Shown piece after piece: positions 25,992 through 35,452 of a stretch of 45,243 bases of DNA. The position numbers and the translations under genes were made by a program. The notes below the pieces were generated by a model. The model did not search any database. It was given only the letters and a program-made list of their open reading frames with translations, and was not told the DNA's origin. Each line of letters begins with the position of its first letter. Positions within the stretch are counted from its first letter, which is position 1. Origin of the DNA: Actinomadura sp. KC06. GTDB taxonomy: Bacteria > Actinomycetota > Actinomycetes > Streptosporangiales > Streptosporangiaceae. Where the stretch lies: the NCBI RefSeq assembly GCF_004348735.1, contig NZ_SMKT01000064.1:1-45243 (forward strand). The letters run 5' to 3'.

Positions 25992-28253
25992 GCCTGTCCT
26001 CCGTGGAGAGCCGCCAGGAACTGCGACAGGCGAACGCGGTAGGGCTTTTCGCCCCGGTTCTGCAGGTGTCCCGGATGAGCCTTGATCTTGGATTGGTAGT
26101 CGTCGGTCATACGCAGCACGTCGCCGTCGCGCTCGAACACCCCGAGCAGCTCGAGGTTCTTCAGCAACACGTGGACGGCGCTCGCCCAGAGTGAATCCTG
26201 GATGCTGGCCCCCACCGGCCAGTAGCCGACCTGCTCGAGCATCGAGCGAACGTGGCGCCACAGAGGGCCCCGCCCGGCGCCGTCGAGCTCGAGATGCGCC
26301 ACACCCCCACCGACGTGGATCAGCGCCGCCACATCGCCCGCCAGGCCGGCGAACAGGCGGTGAACCTCGAACTGAAGGAGCGCCGCCGCGACGGGGTGAT
26401 GGAGGAGGCGCTCTGCGGCGGCCTCGCGACCGAGTGTGGCGGCAGGCTCCCACTCGCCGTGGCGACAGAGCGGTAGGCCGGCGACGACGTAGCTCCGGGC
26501 CATCACGTCGGTGCGCTCCATTTCGCCGATCAGCACCTGGCCGTCGTCGGCCACGAGCAGCTCCACGGTGCTGAGGAGCAACGGGCGCTTCCAGCTTCGA
26601 CGGAGCTGCGTGCTGAGCGGCCCCTCCGACGACTTCGACGCCGCGTCGGCGCTCCAGGACTGCTGCTCCGAGAGGAACTCGGGCTCTCGAATCAGGTCCC
26701 CGATCACCTTCGGCGGAAGCTGAGCGAACAGGTCCAGTCGCTCCGAGGCCGCCACGTCGCGCGGTTCGCGGAAGGGCACGCTCAGGTAGGCGTGCGTCTT
26801 CTGATCACCGCCGTGGGGCTGCGTCAGGTGCCAACGTCCGAACCGTGCCCAGACGTACTCCTCGAGCTCCGGAATCGGCTCCGGGGCGTGTCGCCGGAGG
26901 TGCTCGCCCATGAAGCGGGCCGCGAGCCGGGTGGTGAACGCGGACGGGTCCGCTTCTCCGTCGATGAGGTGAAGGAAGAGCGGGGTGGCCACGTGTGCCT
27001 CGGGGCGCCGCGCCAGCAGGGAGTCGAGCCAGTCGCTCAGGTGCGCCTCATGCAGGCCGAGGTCTTCCAGATCACCCGGCGTGAGCTCGCCGAGGGCGGC
27101 GAGATGCGCGAGCAGTCGGCGATTGCGGTCGAGGGGTGAGACCTGCTTCGCCTTCGTCGATGTCTTGGCCTTCGAGCCCTTCGGCGCGTCAGGCTTGTCG
27201 TGAACCGGCGGGGGATCGTCGCCCGGTCGGTAGAGGCGAAGGCGCGCCCAGTCGTCGTCGACGCGGAAGAGGAGGTCGTGCTCTGGCGTCGCGCTGTAGT
27301 GGACGCGACTGCGGAAGTTAGTCGTGTACTTCTCGATTTGGCACTGAACGGTGATCGGTTTGAAGAGCGGATAGTTCGCTGCGAACCAGCTTGTGATCTC
27401 GTCCCGGGAGTGCTCCTCGCCGTCGGCGAACGTCTCGGCGACGAAGCGCTCGAGCAGCTCGTTGCAGCTCTCGTCGTAGATCTTGCCGGCCCTGGCCCGC
27501 TTCATCGCCCACGTGAGAACCTCACGCGCCGGCTCGTGGGTTTCCTCGGTAGGCAGGAGCGGTCGCAACAGCTCCCACGCGTCAGCGTGGACGGGAAAGT
27601 TGGTGCCGTTCGGCTGCCGGAGGATCATCAGGTTGGCCAGCCCCTTCCTGGCCGCGATGGTGGTCTTGAGAAGCGGGTTGCCGAGGAACCGCTTCTCGAT
27701 CGCGAGCACGACGCGGGGCTTGGTCGTGGCTCCGCTGCTCGGATCCGCCCAGAATCCTGCATCGTCGCCATCGGACTTCCGATCCGCGACGCCCTCCACG
27801 ACACGAGCCTGGGCGTAGATGCCCGCGTGCTTGCCCGACATCCAGAGCAGGACGATGTCGCCGACGTGGATGCGGTCCTTGTATCGGTTGGTCAGGAACT
27901 GCATCCGGTCAAGTTGCTGGAGGGCCTCGAGGATCCGGTAGAACGTGGGATTGGCCTGGAAGATCCAGACCCTTGATTCCTTCACGTCGGGCACGGCAGC
28001 GACCTCGGCCGAGGTGACCTCAGTGATGGCGCCTTCGACGAGCTCGAACATCTCCGTGTCACCTCGAAGAAACGTGCGTCCGGCGTCATGTTTCGATGCA
28101 GCGAAAACCACGGCGTCTTGCGATCGTCACTCACGGCGAACTCGTCCGAATGGAACTCCGCCAGCGCCGCCCACACCTCGTCCCGGTAGTGGAAGCTCGC
28201 CGCGGCTGGCTGCGCATCCAATCGAATGCCAGGTCGACCTTGCGAGGCCTCAT
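25988..28253 (-). CDS. EVE-domain protein, interrupted by two frameshifts
   Basis: The main open frame (28111-25988, 707 aa) carries an EVE domain at residues about 46-190: SRVWIFQANPTFYRIL, GDIVLLWMSGKHAGIYAQAR. EVE domains bind modified cytosine or adenine bases in DNA or RNA. The rest is helical, with a C-terminal winged-helix-like end (LLKNLELLGVF..TDDYQSK). The true start is probably the ATG at 28253 (ATGA overlap with the upstream gene; MRPRKVDLAFDWMRSQP). That frame passes to a second frame near 28,200 (PAAASFHYRDEVWAALAEF) and to the main frame near 28,063. Both shifts equal one missing base, and the middle segment has strongly G/C-rich third positions, so it is coding. The intact protein would be about 754 aa. 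Either the gene is broken or the sequence has two indel errors. Confidence 0.75.
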
Positions 28254-29476
28254 GCGACACCTCCCTCCGACGCCCGCAGCGCGAGCTCCTCGACCATGCG
28301 CTTCTGCAGCTCCTTGCCGGGCCGGAACACGGTGCGCAGGCGTGCCGCCATCAGTGACGACTGGTAGTCGTCGTCGAGCACCAGGAGCTCGTCCTGGTGG
28401 CGCAGGATTCGAAGCTCGAGGAGGTTCCGGAGCAGGTTGCCCACGAGATCGTCGGAGACTCGGCCGTCGACGAGGCCGAAGGGGACGTAGCCCTGCACGC
28501 GAACGAGGTCGCCGAGCAGCTCGGCCATGCGGCCGACCCCGCGGGAGCCCACTAGCGCAGAGACGTCGTGCAGGCCACCAGACGCGGGCACGTAGAGTTC
28601 CACGGTGGGCATCGTCGACGCTGGTGAGCGCCAGGCGCAGATGCCCAGGTGGATCACCGCGGCGTAGAACGGGTGCTTCACCACGGCATCACGGAGATGC
28701 TCGAGGAGCACTTCGTTGAGCGGCGCGTCCTCATCGAACATGCGCTGGCCACGGGCATCGGTGATCGGGGCGCCGCTCAGCACGCCGAAGCGCTGCGTGT
28801 TCCACGGCTGCGGCATAGAGGCGCTGCCAAGGCCGAAGCCGTCCTCTCGATTGAGCGGCAGCGGACGCAGCACCGCAGCGGTCCCGACAGCGACGGGCAT
28901 CGCCACACAGGCGGGGCCGAAGCGCCGCAGCGCGAACTCGAAGAGTCCTTTCGGACGCGCGGAGTGTCCGAGTGTGTAGCTGTCCCAGGCGGCGAACGGC
29001 CGCGAGCGCTCGGGGAGGTCGGCCATACGAGCCTCGAACTCCGCCGGCGCGAAATCGACCAGACGCTTGCCGCCCTCCAAAGGCCCAAGGAAGGCGTTGA
29101 GCTCGGCCAGTAGCGGTGCGAGCTCGTCTTTCGTCCACTCCTCTAGCTCCACGGTCATCCCCGTGCGGCCGGCATCGACCAGCCCTTCGACGAGGATGCT
29201 GAGCAGGTAGGCGCGGTACTCGGGAACCGCGAAGCACAGACGGCGGCCGGCCTGCTGCGCGTCGCACTCGACGAGATGCACGAAGGGCGGCGTCAGATGC
29301 CAGGCCACCGGACGACCGTGCTTGTCCTGAACCACCTCGAGGGCGCCTGCGTTTTCGAACACCGAGACCCACGGCCCAGCGCCGAGGTCCTCGGCCTCGT
29401 AGGCGGACAGCTCGCCCCACTGGGCAAGATGCTCGAAGAGCGCGACCGCGTCGTTCGGGCCGGGGGGGAGACTCAT
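28250..29476 (-). CDS. Unknown 408-aa protein sharing the EVE protein's C-terminal end
   Basis: No family recognised. The last 70 residues (VGNLLRNLLELRILRHQDEL then LVLDDDYQSSLMAARL) match the end of the EVE protein in layout (LLKNLELLGVF..DGDVLRMTDDYQSK), both with a preceding VQGYVPFG / VGYWPVGA strand. The C-terminal part is winged-helix-like. The N-terminus (MSLPPGPNDAVALFEHLAQW) is helical. The start overlaps the kinase stop as ATGA. I infer a structural paralogue of the EVE protein lacking the EVE domain. Confidence 0.65.
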   Translation of the reverse strand: MSLPPGPNDAVALFEHLAQWGELSAYEAEDLGAGPWVSVFENAGALEVVQDKHGRPVAWHLTPPFVHLVECDAQQAGRRLCFAVPEYRAYLLSILVEGLVDAGRTGMTVELEEWTKDELAPLLAELNAFLGPLEGGKRLVDFAPAEFEARMADLPERSRPFAAWDSYTLGHSARPKGLFEFALRRFGPACVAMPVAVGTAAVLRPLPLNREDGFGLGSASMPQPWNTQRFGVLSGAPITDARGQRMFDEDAPLNEVLLEHLRDAVVKHPFYAAVIHLGICAWRSPASTMPTVELYVPASGGLHDVSALVGSRGVGRMAELLGDLVRVQGYVPFGLVDGRVSDDLVGNLLRNLLELRILRHQDELLVLDDDYQSSLMAARLRTVFRPGKELQKRMVEELALRASEGGVA

Positions 29477-30609
29477 GCCGCAGCCTCCATGACGAGTTGA
29501 CAGGCCGCTCGCGCGCTCTCGGCCGTAGCCCAGCGGCGGAAGTTCGTCGCCGCCTTACGGGAGCGCAGGATGACCCGCTGCTCCGCCTTCTTCGGATCCT
29601 TCCTGATGCTCCAGTCCCAGCCCGACCATCCGTTAGCGGCGTACTGCTCACCGCAGGGAGCCAGTCGCCAGTCGGAAAGCCGGAGCACCTCAAGATCGCA
29701 GATCATCTCGGACGGCGTCTGGTAGCGGGCGACACGGTCAGGCGACACCGCCTTGTTAACGATGCGCGCCAGGCTCTTGGGCACGTACGGCTGCATCCGT
29801 CCGAAGGAGATCACGCCCTGGCCGGACGCGGCCCGAGCCAGTGCACGGTCGACCACCTGCTGCCTGTCGAAATCATCGACGCCACCGCCCGACGCCATTG
29901 CCAGGTCGCGAAGCTCCATCCTCGCCTCGCGGTCCACGTAGGCGTCGTCGTTGTACGGCAGGGCGCCATGCACCATCTCGAAGAGCACCAGGCCTACCTG
30001 GTAGAGGTCCGACCGCACGTCATAGCGACTCGGCGTCCCCCACCCCTCGGTCGGCACGTAGAGCGCGCTGTGGCGCGAGGCGCTCACGCTCGCACTCGCA
30101 TGAGCGAGTCGGGCGACCGAGCCGAAGTCCGTGATCTTCGGCCAGGTGCGCCCGTGTCGCTGCGAGATCAGCACGTTCGCCGGCTTGATGTCCCGATGAA
30201 CGAGGAGCGCCTGGTGAAGCTGCGCGAGCCCGCGGAGTATGCCGATCGCCGCGCAGACGGCCTCCATCAGCGGGAGCGGCCCGCCGCTCAGCCGCGAGAG
30301 GATGCTGCCGCCGTCGACATACTCCATGGCAACGAGGACGAAGTCGTTGCCGAGGCGCTGCGCGTCGTGGACACTCACGAGGTTGCTTCCGTTACCCTCT
30401 GAGCTGGTCGCCTCCACGAGCGGGCGCGGCTCCGCGAAGAGGTCGCCGCTCGGATCGGGGTAGAGGACCTTCAGGAACACCGGCAGGTCGAGGGGTACAT
30501 GACGCGCACGGAAGGCGTACGCGTTCGCGCCCTCGGTGTTCTCCGCCTCGAACGTGTACTTCCCGGTCGCAGCGATGAGCTGCTGAACGTCCTGAAGAGT
30601 AGTGCTCAT
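29473..30609 (-). CDS. Ser/Thr protein kinase of the operon module
   Basis: A protein of 378 aa. The kinase domain spans about 15-315: VFLKVLY with the anchoring Lys near 47, HRDIKPAN at 138-145, DFG at 161-163, and a P-loop lacking clear glycines. Residues about 315-378 form a small Trp-rich domain (SDWRLAPCG, GWSGWDWSIRKD) matching the position and DWR start of the C-terminal domain of the kinase at 1838-2956. The start ATG overlaps the RNase H-like gene as ATGA. The pair recurs at 1838-3405. It has no membrane segment. Likely targets are operon proteins. Confidence 0.85.
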   Translation of the reverse strand: MSTTLQDVQQLIAATGKYTFEAENTEGANAYAFRARHVPLDLPVFLKVLYPDPSGDLFAEPRPLVEATSSEGNGSNLVSVHDAQRLGNDFVLVAMEYVDGGSILSRLSGGPLPLMEAVCAAIGILRGLAQLHQALLVHRDIKPANVLISQRHGRTWPKITDFGSVARLAHASASVSASRHSALYVPTEGWGTPSRYDVRSDLYQVGLVLFEMVHGALPYNDDAYVDREARMELRDLAMASGGGVDDFDRQQVVDRALARAASGQGVISFGRMQPYVPKSLARIVNKAVSPDRVARYQTPSEMICDLEVLRLSDWRLAPCGEQYAANGWSGWDWSIRKDPKKAEQRVILRSRKAATNFRRWATAESARAACQLVMEAAA

Positions 30610-31064
30610 TCGTCGAGCCCCCACCACGCGACGAGCACCGCGTCTCGCCAGGTCTTCGGCTTGAAGTCCGCGCCGCCGTTCAACACTGCCTCGGGCGAAG
30701 CAGACGCGATGGAGGCGAGTCGCTTCTCCTGTGCGCGGAGAGACTGCGGCGCGACAAGGTCGACGGCCAACTCGAGCTCAGCGCCCACCAGCTGGACGAT
30801 CCCTTCCGCCTTGACGCGCGAGGCCAACGGCCCTCGGAACTGTGAGGAGCCAGCCTGCAGAACGCAGATGCGCTCGACTCCCTGCTCGGCCAGGAAGGTC
30901 GAGAGCAGCCGACGAAGGCTCAGCAGCGCGTGCCCCTCGCATGCGTCAGCGGGCAGCTTCTGTGACGTAGACAGAAGCGGCAGAATTCGGGGTAGGGCCC
31001 GCGTGCCATCCAGGAGCGCCCACTTGAAGTCGGTTGAGCTGGGAGCGATGCCGAGGACCCTCAT
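30606..31064 (-). CDS. RNase H/RuvC-fold-like small protein, operon copy
   Basis: A protein of 152 aa starting MRVLGIAPSSTDFKWALLDG: the first-strand pattern of RuvC/RNase H folds with the catalytic Asp replaced by Ala (GIA). The central strand RICVLQAGSSQFRGP and the final TWRDAVLVAWWGLDE match the protein at 2956-3405 along the whole length. It overlaps HsdS and the kinase as ATGA at both ends. The missing first acidic residue in both copies points to a non-nucleolytic role such as a kinase adaptor or DNA-structure binder. Confidence 0.7.
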   Translation of the reverse strand: MRVLGIAPSSTDFKWALLDGTRALPRILPLLSTSQKLPADACEGHALLSLRRLLSTFLAEQGVERICVLQAGSSQFRGPLASRVKAEGIVQLVGAELELAVDLVAPQSLRAQEKRLASIASASPEAVLNGGADFKPKTWRDAVLVAWWGLDE

Positions 31065-32518
31065 GCGTCGTCCTCCGCCAGCTCCGGGATGTCGTCCGCG
31101 GTAGGTGGCTTGAGCGTTCCGGCGAGGATCGCCTGCACGTCGAGGGTGCCCTCGATCAGCGCTTCGACGTCGGCCTTGGCCTGGTCGACCAGGTCGACCG
31201 CGGTCTGCAACAAGGTCGTGCGCCTGAGTTCCCGCGCTCCCAGGCTTTTGCGGGTCCCCGGCTTCGCCCCAGGGATCCAGATCTGCGGCAACACAGACTC
31301 CTCGATGGCCGGATAGGCCGAGCCCGTGTTGCACCGCATCAGCTGAGCCGTGGAAGCCGGGTGGCGCAGTACCGCCAACAGGAAGAACGCGTCCGTCTTG
31401 CTGACGGCCCGCACAACTGCGAAGCCGGTCGTAGCGACCGCACCATCGAGCGAGTCCGGTACGAGTCCTACCGCACCCCGGTTCGGCCTGACGGTCGAGG
31501 CGAGCACGTCGAAGCCACGAAGGAGCTTGCGCGCGCGGCTCGGTGCGTTCTCGACCGGTACTTCGGAGTGGGACACGTGGCCCGTCATGGAGTCGACGTT
31601 GGAGATCTCGATGTAGCGGAACGTGCTCTGGCCGTGGGCTCCCGGTGACCACCGGTCCGAGGAGAGACTCGCGACCTTGCCGAGTTCAACGAAAGCAGGA
31701 TTCCGGCGCAGCCATTCGGTGAGCGTGATGAAGTGGCGCTGGTGGTACCAAGTATCCAGCCGCGAGTCATCGATCTCCGCGGGCGCGACGATCGTAGTGA
31801 GCGACGAGAGCGCGTCATACGGACAGCCCTCATAGAGGGTTGCTAGTTCCGTGCCGAGTTTCTCATGCTCTCGAGAGGCGGCAGCGCGACAGCGCTCCGC
31901 CAACCGAAGCTGGCCAGCGATGTGTTCCTGCACTTTGATGTCAGGGCGGGGAATCGCGAAAGCGCGAACCATCGACGGAGGAAGCTCGAGGAGACGCGTG
32001 CTTCCCGTCGTACCCCATTCGGACCATGCTTTCCCGTACGCGCTGTTGAGGAACGCTGCCAGGTACCCTGGGCGAAGCTGACCGCGCTTCAGTCGGATAA
32101 TCGTCACATGATTGTCGACGGTGTGTGGCGACTCCGGTGGCAGACTAATGTCATCAATTAGATCGGCGCGTCCGATCGTACCGATCCCAGACGACGTAAG
32201 CACCACATCGTCCGGACGAAGCAGCTTCGCGGCAGGACAGTCGGACAGGAACAGCTCAGGCTTTGCGAAGCCGTATCCCGTGATCTCTTTGGCCTTGAGA
32301 ACTGCAACGTTGTTCTCAGACTCCTGACCGCCGCCAGCGCCACGGGATAGCAGCGAACAAACCCCAGGATCGCCAAGCCTGACAGTGCCACTTTTGAAAG
32401 AATGACATCGCTGTACCCGCTCGATAACCCAAGGTTTGAATGGGCGAGTGTCGAGTCGCTCATCAACCTGGTCGGGTGGTACCCAAACATACTGCGGCGA
32501 ATTCGGCGACCCCATCAC
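31061..32518 (-). CDS. hsdS: Type I specificity subunit, copy 2 (HsdS-like)
   Basis: A protein of 485 aa with two target-recognition halves. The first carries PDDVVLTSSGIGTIGRADLI and ends in the conserved helix after LPPSMVRAFAIPRPDIKVQ. The second carries RYIEISNVDSMTGH, GFDVLASTVRPNRGAV and the AVATTGFAVVRA strand, ending in a second conserved helix (VDLVDQAKADVEALIEGT). This is the normal HsdS layout. GTG at 32518 overlaps the HsdM stop as GTGA, so M and S are co-translated. It determines the DNA sequence methylated by the HsdM at 32515-34512. Confidence 0.9.
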   Translation of the reverse strand: MMGSPNSPQYVWVPPDQVDERLDTRPFKPWVIERVQRCHSFKSGTVRLGDPGVCSLLSRGAGGGQESENNVAVLKAKEITGYGFAKPELFLSDCPAAKLLRPDDVVLTSSGIGTIGRADLIDDISLPPESPHTVDNHVTIIRLKRGQLRPGYLAAFLNSAYGKAWSEWGTTGSTRLLELPPSMVRAFAIPRPDIKVQEHIAGQLRLAERCRAAASREHEKLGTELATLYEGCPYDALSSLTTIVAPAEIDDSRLDTWYHQRHFITLTEWLRRNPAFVELGKVASLSSDRWSPGAHGQSTFRYIEISNVDSMTGHVSHSEVPVENAPSRARKLLRGFDVLASTVRPNRGAVGLVPDSLDGAVATTGFAVVRAVSKTDAFFLLAVLRHPASTAQLMRCNTGSAYPAIEESVLPQIWIPGAKPGTRKSLGARELRRTTLLQTAVDLVDQAKADVEALIEGTLDVQAILAGTLKPPTADDIPELAEDDA

Positions 32519-34512
32519 CCCTCCCTCGGGCCGAGCGCATACTGCGCTGCGATGTCAACGAGTTGGTTCCCCATCGGGTCAGGCAGTTCGCTCCGTCCAC
32601 GCTGCAGGTACCCGACGTGCTCTGCAGCTGCAAAGAAGATCGGTCCCTGCTTTTCGGCGGAGTGACGCTTCTTTTGAATGTAGAGGAAGCTCGTCTTGAC
32701 GTCGGTGCCTGCAAGGGAAAACGTACGCTCGGGCAGACCAACGACAGCACGAACGATTGCTTTACCACCGATGAACTCGTTCGTCTCGGGGTCCTTCGCG
32801 CCCATCAAGTACTCTCGGATGTACGCGTCCCTGGAGTTTGAGAGCAGCCCATCGGGAACGACGATGATCAGTCGGCCCCCTGGCTTCAGCAGCTGGAGGT
32901 TGCGGTCGATGAACAGCGAGGCCGGGTCGGCCTTGGCTAGCTCCTTCCGCTTCGCCCGGTTCCCGTGGGTCCAAGACCAGCCGAGCTCGAGGCCACGCTC
33001 CTCGTCGCGCATGCGCGCCAGCCCGCGGGGATCGTCGTACTTGCCGGAGCCGAACGGTGGATTAGTCAGGATGACGTCGAACTTGCCGATGAGCCGATCG
33101 AGATGCGGGTCGACCAGCGAGTCGTCGACCTTCAGCAGTTGGCTGTGGTCCTCGCCGTACAGCAGCATGTTGATGCGAGCCTTCTGGATCGAACCCCCGG
33201 ACTGGTCGGCGCCGAAGAAGCTGTGACGCTTCATGTGGCCGAGCCACTGCAGCTTGTCGTCGTCGGAATGACCGACGTGCCGGTCGTCGAGCACGCGCCG
33301 CTTCACCTCGCGCAGCGCGCCGATGGGGAAGCGCCCGGTACCGCAACAGATGTCGCCGACGAGGAAGGCGGGGAGCGCGGCTTCCTCGCCGGTTTGGGGA
33401 TCCCAGCGCTCGCGTTGCCCGTCGTCGCCTCGACGTGCCCAGAGGTCCTCGTCGGGGATGTCGTGGAAGACCATGCGGGCCATGCACTCCACGACCTGGC
33501 TGGGCGTCAGGTAGGTGGCGAGCCCTTCGTCACTCGCGTACTTGCCACGTAGGAACACGTCGAAGGCCCAGCCCAGCAAGTCTTCGTGGATGAGGTGCGC
33601 CCGCATCTCGCGGACCTTCTCGCCGTTGCCGAGGAGCTCACGGTCGGGCACGGAGAGCCGGATGGGCTTGCCCTCACGATCGCGAAGCTCGAGGGCCTCG
33701 ATAGCGAGGGCGAGGACCTCCGGGTTCTCGAGACGCAGCGGCTCGTCGTACGAGAAGATCGTGTGCACCTCGCCGGTGATGTCGGTCGCCTTGTACTGCG
33801 GGAGGTTGTTGACCTCGCGGAAGGCGTCCTTGAGCTGGATGACGGCGTCCTTCTTGTGCTCCCGCACGTGGTCGGCCGAGAAGATGTCAGCGAACCGTTT
33901 GCCCTTTGCGGCGCCGCTCGTGAGCACGTAGCCGAGCGCCTGCTCGAGGTGGACCTTGAGGAAGAGCAACTTGCCGAGTTCGTCGATGGCGGCATTGGTG
34001 GGCTTGACGCCGCCGCGCGAGTAGATGGCCTCGTGCAGCTGATCGAACTTGCGCTGAATCGCCCGAAAGTCGCCACGGTGGTATTCGGCCGAGAGCTCCT
34101 GCACGAGCCGGGTGCGGGACTCGGAGATCGGCCGGGCGACGGCCTTCCACTCGTCCCGGGCCGGCAGCGCCGAGACTTGCGCGTCCTTCTCGACATCGAA
34201 GATGAAGTCGTTCTCGCCGTCCCACACCCAGACGAAGCGAAACGGCTTACCGGCCACGGCGCCGAGGCCGGCCTTGAACTTCGCGTCGTCCTGCACGGCA
34301 GGCCGCGAGGCATCGCCGGGCTCGCCGCTGGCGAAGAGGATGACGGGCTCGTCCTCGTCGAGCGCGACGACCTCGGCAGTCGCCGACATGGTTCCGTCAC
34401 CGAGCGGATCGAAGAGCGCGAAGTCGTCCTTGATCTGCTGGTAGCCGAGCTGCGAGAGCTTCTCTCGCGCGCCATCGCGGAGCGCGTCTGTGGTGTTCTT
34501 CCTCTTGGCCAT
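32515..34512 (-). CDS. hsdM: HsdM-like adenine-N6 DNA methyltransferase
   Basis: A protein of 665 aa. The N-terminal 130 residues are an extra domain (DEDEPVILFASGEPGD, FRFVWVWDGENDFIF). A helical region follows, then the catalytic domain: SAM motif I GDICCGTGR at about 386-394 and motif IV NPPFGSGKYDD at about 484-494, both intact. It should methylate adenine at the sites chosen by HsdS. The ATG at 34512 follows GAGAGGACCC and lies 11 bases after the winged-helix gene. There is no HsdR anywhere in the operon, unlike ordinary type I systems. Confidence 0.9.
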   Translation of the reverse strand: MAKRKNTTDALRDGAREKLSQLGYQQIKDDFALFDPLGDGTMSATAEVVALDEDEPVILFASGEPGDASRPAVQDDAKFKAGLGAVAGKPFRFVWVWDGENDFIFDVEKDAQVSALPARDEWKAVARPISESRTRLVQELSAEYHRGDFRAIQRKFDQLHEAIYSRGGVKPTNAAIDELGKLLFLKVHLEQALGYVLTSGAAKGKRFADIFSADHVREHKKDAVIQLKDAFREVNNLPQYKATDITGEVHTIFSYDEPLRLENPEVLALAIEALELRDREGKPIRLSVPDRELLGNGEKVREMRAHLIHEDLLGWAFDVFLRGKYASDEGLATYLTPSQVVECMARMVFHDIPDEDLWARRGDDGQRERWDPQTGEEAALPAFLVGDICCGTGRFPIGALREVKRRVLDDRHVGHSDDDKLQWLGHMKRHSFFGADQSGGSIQKARINMLLYGEDHSQLLKVDDSLVDPHLDRLIGKFDVILTNPPFGSGKYDDPRGLARMRDEERGLELGWSWTHGNRAKRKELAKADPASLFIDRNLQLLKPGGRLIIVVPDGLLSNSRDAYIREYLMGAKDPETNEFIGGKAIVRAVVGLPERTFSLAGTDVKTSFLYIQKKRHSAEKQGPIFFAAAEHVGYLQRGRSELPDPMGNQLVDIAAQYALGPREG

Positions 34513-34523
34513 GGGTCCTCTCG

Positions 34524-34901
34524 CTACCGTCGCCGGTTGAAAATGTTGGTGCCCGCCACGACGAACTGCTCGGTGAGGAGCTCGCGCACCTTGTGCTCTG
34601 GCAAGCCGGTTTCGTTCGCTACCGCCCGCACCGCGCTTGCCAGCGGAACACCGCGGCGGCCGTCGAAGAACTTCTCGACGGCCTTTCGTACGCGGCTGTC
34701 GTCGGTGATCGCCGTTCCCCGCGCCGCCCACATCTCGTCACCTGTCCGCTCGATCGTCGGGTCGAGTCTCATCAGCAAAAGGGCCCGCTCGGCGCCTCCC
34801 ACGTCCGTGAGCTCGGGGAAGGCCTCCGCAACGCGCTCGGGCGTCGCGGGACCGCGGTCGATCAGGAAGTCGCGGATCTTCGAGGTGATTGGGCCGGTCA
34901 T
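34524..34901 (-). CDS. Small winged-helix protein
   Basis: A protein of 125 aa (MTGPITSKIRDFLIDRGPAT) with two helix-strand repeats resembling winged-helix domains: IRDFLIDRGPATPERVAEAF followed by a wing, and VRAVANETGLPEHKVRELLT then EQFVVAGTNIF. The ATG at 34901 has AAGGAGG directly upstream and overlaps the preceding stop as ATGA, so I prefer it to the upstream in-frame starts. It may be a DNA- or protein-binding accessory to HsdM, which follows 11 bases later. Confidence 0.6.
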   Translation of the reverse strand: MTGPITSKIRDFLIDRGPATPERVAEAFPELTDVGGAERALLLMRLDPTIERTGDEMWAARGTAITDDSRVRKAVEKFFDGRRGVPLASAVRAVANETGLPEHKVRELLTEQFVVAGTNIFNRRR

Positions 34902-35452
34902 GCTTCCTCCTTGAGCGGAAGGCGCAGTTGGGAGTCGGTCGCCTGGTCCCGCGAAGTGACCGTGCCCTGGCTGTAGCGGAAGCTCCAACGCCGCAGGACG
35001 CTCGCGGCGACGTCCGAGGGCAGCACGTCGCCGCCAGTCACGCGCATGACCTCCTCGAACAGCGCGCGTCCGCAGGTCCCCTTGAGGATCACCCGAGGCT
35101 CGAAGCGAGAGCTGACATAGCGGTGCCGGAGGCTGGTCTGGCGGATCGCACCCTCCTCAAACAGCTGCGCCCAATGCGCGGCCTCGAGGTAGCAGTGGAC
35201 GTCGCGAAGGTTCTTGAATCCGACCTTGCGCTGAAGCCACGTAGGTTGTCTTCGCCGAGCAAGACCATCTCGACCATGCGGTTCAGCAGGGGCAGTTGCG
35301 TGGCATGCAGTGCGTCCCCGAGTGACGAAATCTTGCCTCCCGGTGCGACGACAAAGCGCGGCGCCGACCCGGGTGTCTGCCTGAGCACCTCGCGCCCGCA
35401 CGAGGCGACTCCAGCCCATGGGAGAGCTCAAGGTGGTCGCCACCGCGTTCAC
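34898..35452 (-). CDS. Unknown small operon protein, frameshifted
   Basis: The C-terminal part (WLQRKVGFKNLRDVHCYLEA, GTCGRALFEEVMRVTGGDVL, ending RLPLKEEA) is a good reading frame. About 50 codons upstream, between about 35,243 and 35,390, the coding frame is a different one: EVLRQTPGSAPRFVVAPGGK to MVEMVLLGEDNL, which has far more G/C in third positions than the alternative. The start is probably a GTG at 35452 (GTGA overlap with HsdS). At least two frame changes, near 35,243 and between 35,390 and 35,430, are needed to read a continuous protein of roughly 185 aa. No family recognised. The changes cancel, so an uninterrupted but partly wrong-frame ORF exists. Confidence 0.55.
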   Translation of the reverse strand: MNAVATTLSSPMGWSRLVRARGAQADTRVGAALCRRTGRQDFVTRGRTACHATAPAEPHGRDGLARRRQPTWLQRKVGFKNLRDVHCYLEAAHWAQLFEEGAIRQTSLRHRYVSSRFEPRVILKGTCGRALFEEVMRVTGGDVLPSDVAASVLRRWSFRYSQGTVTSRDQATDSQLRLPLKEEA

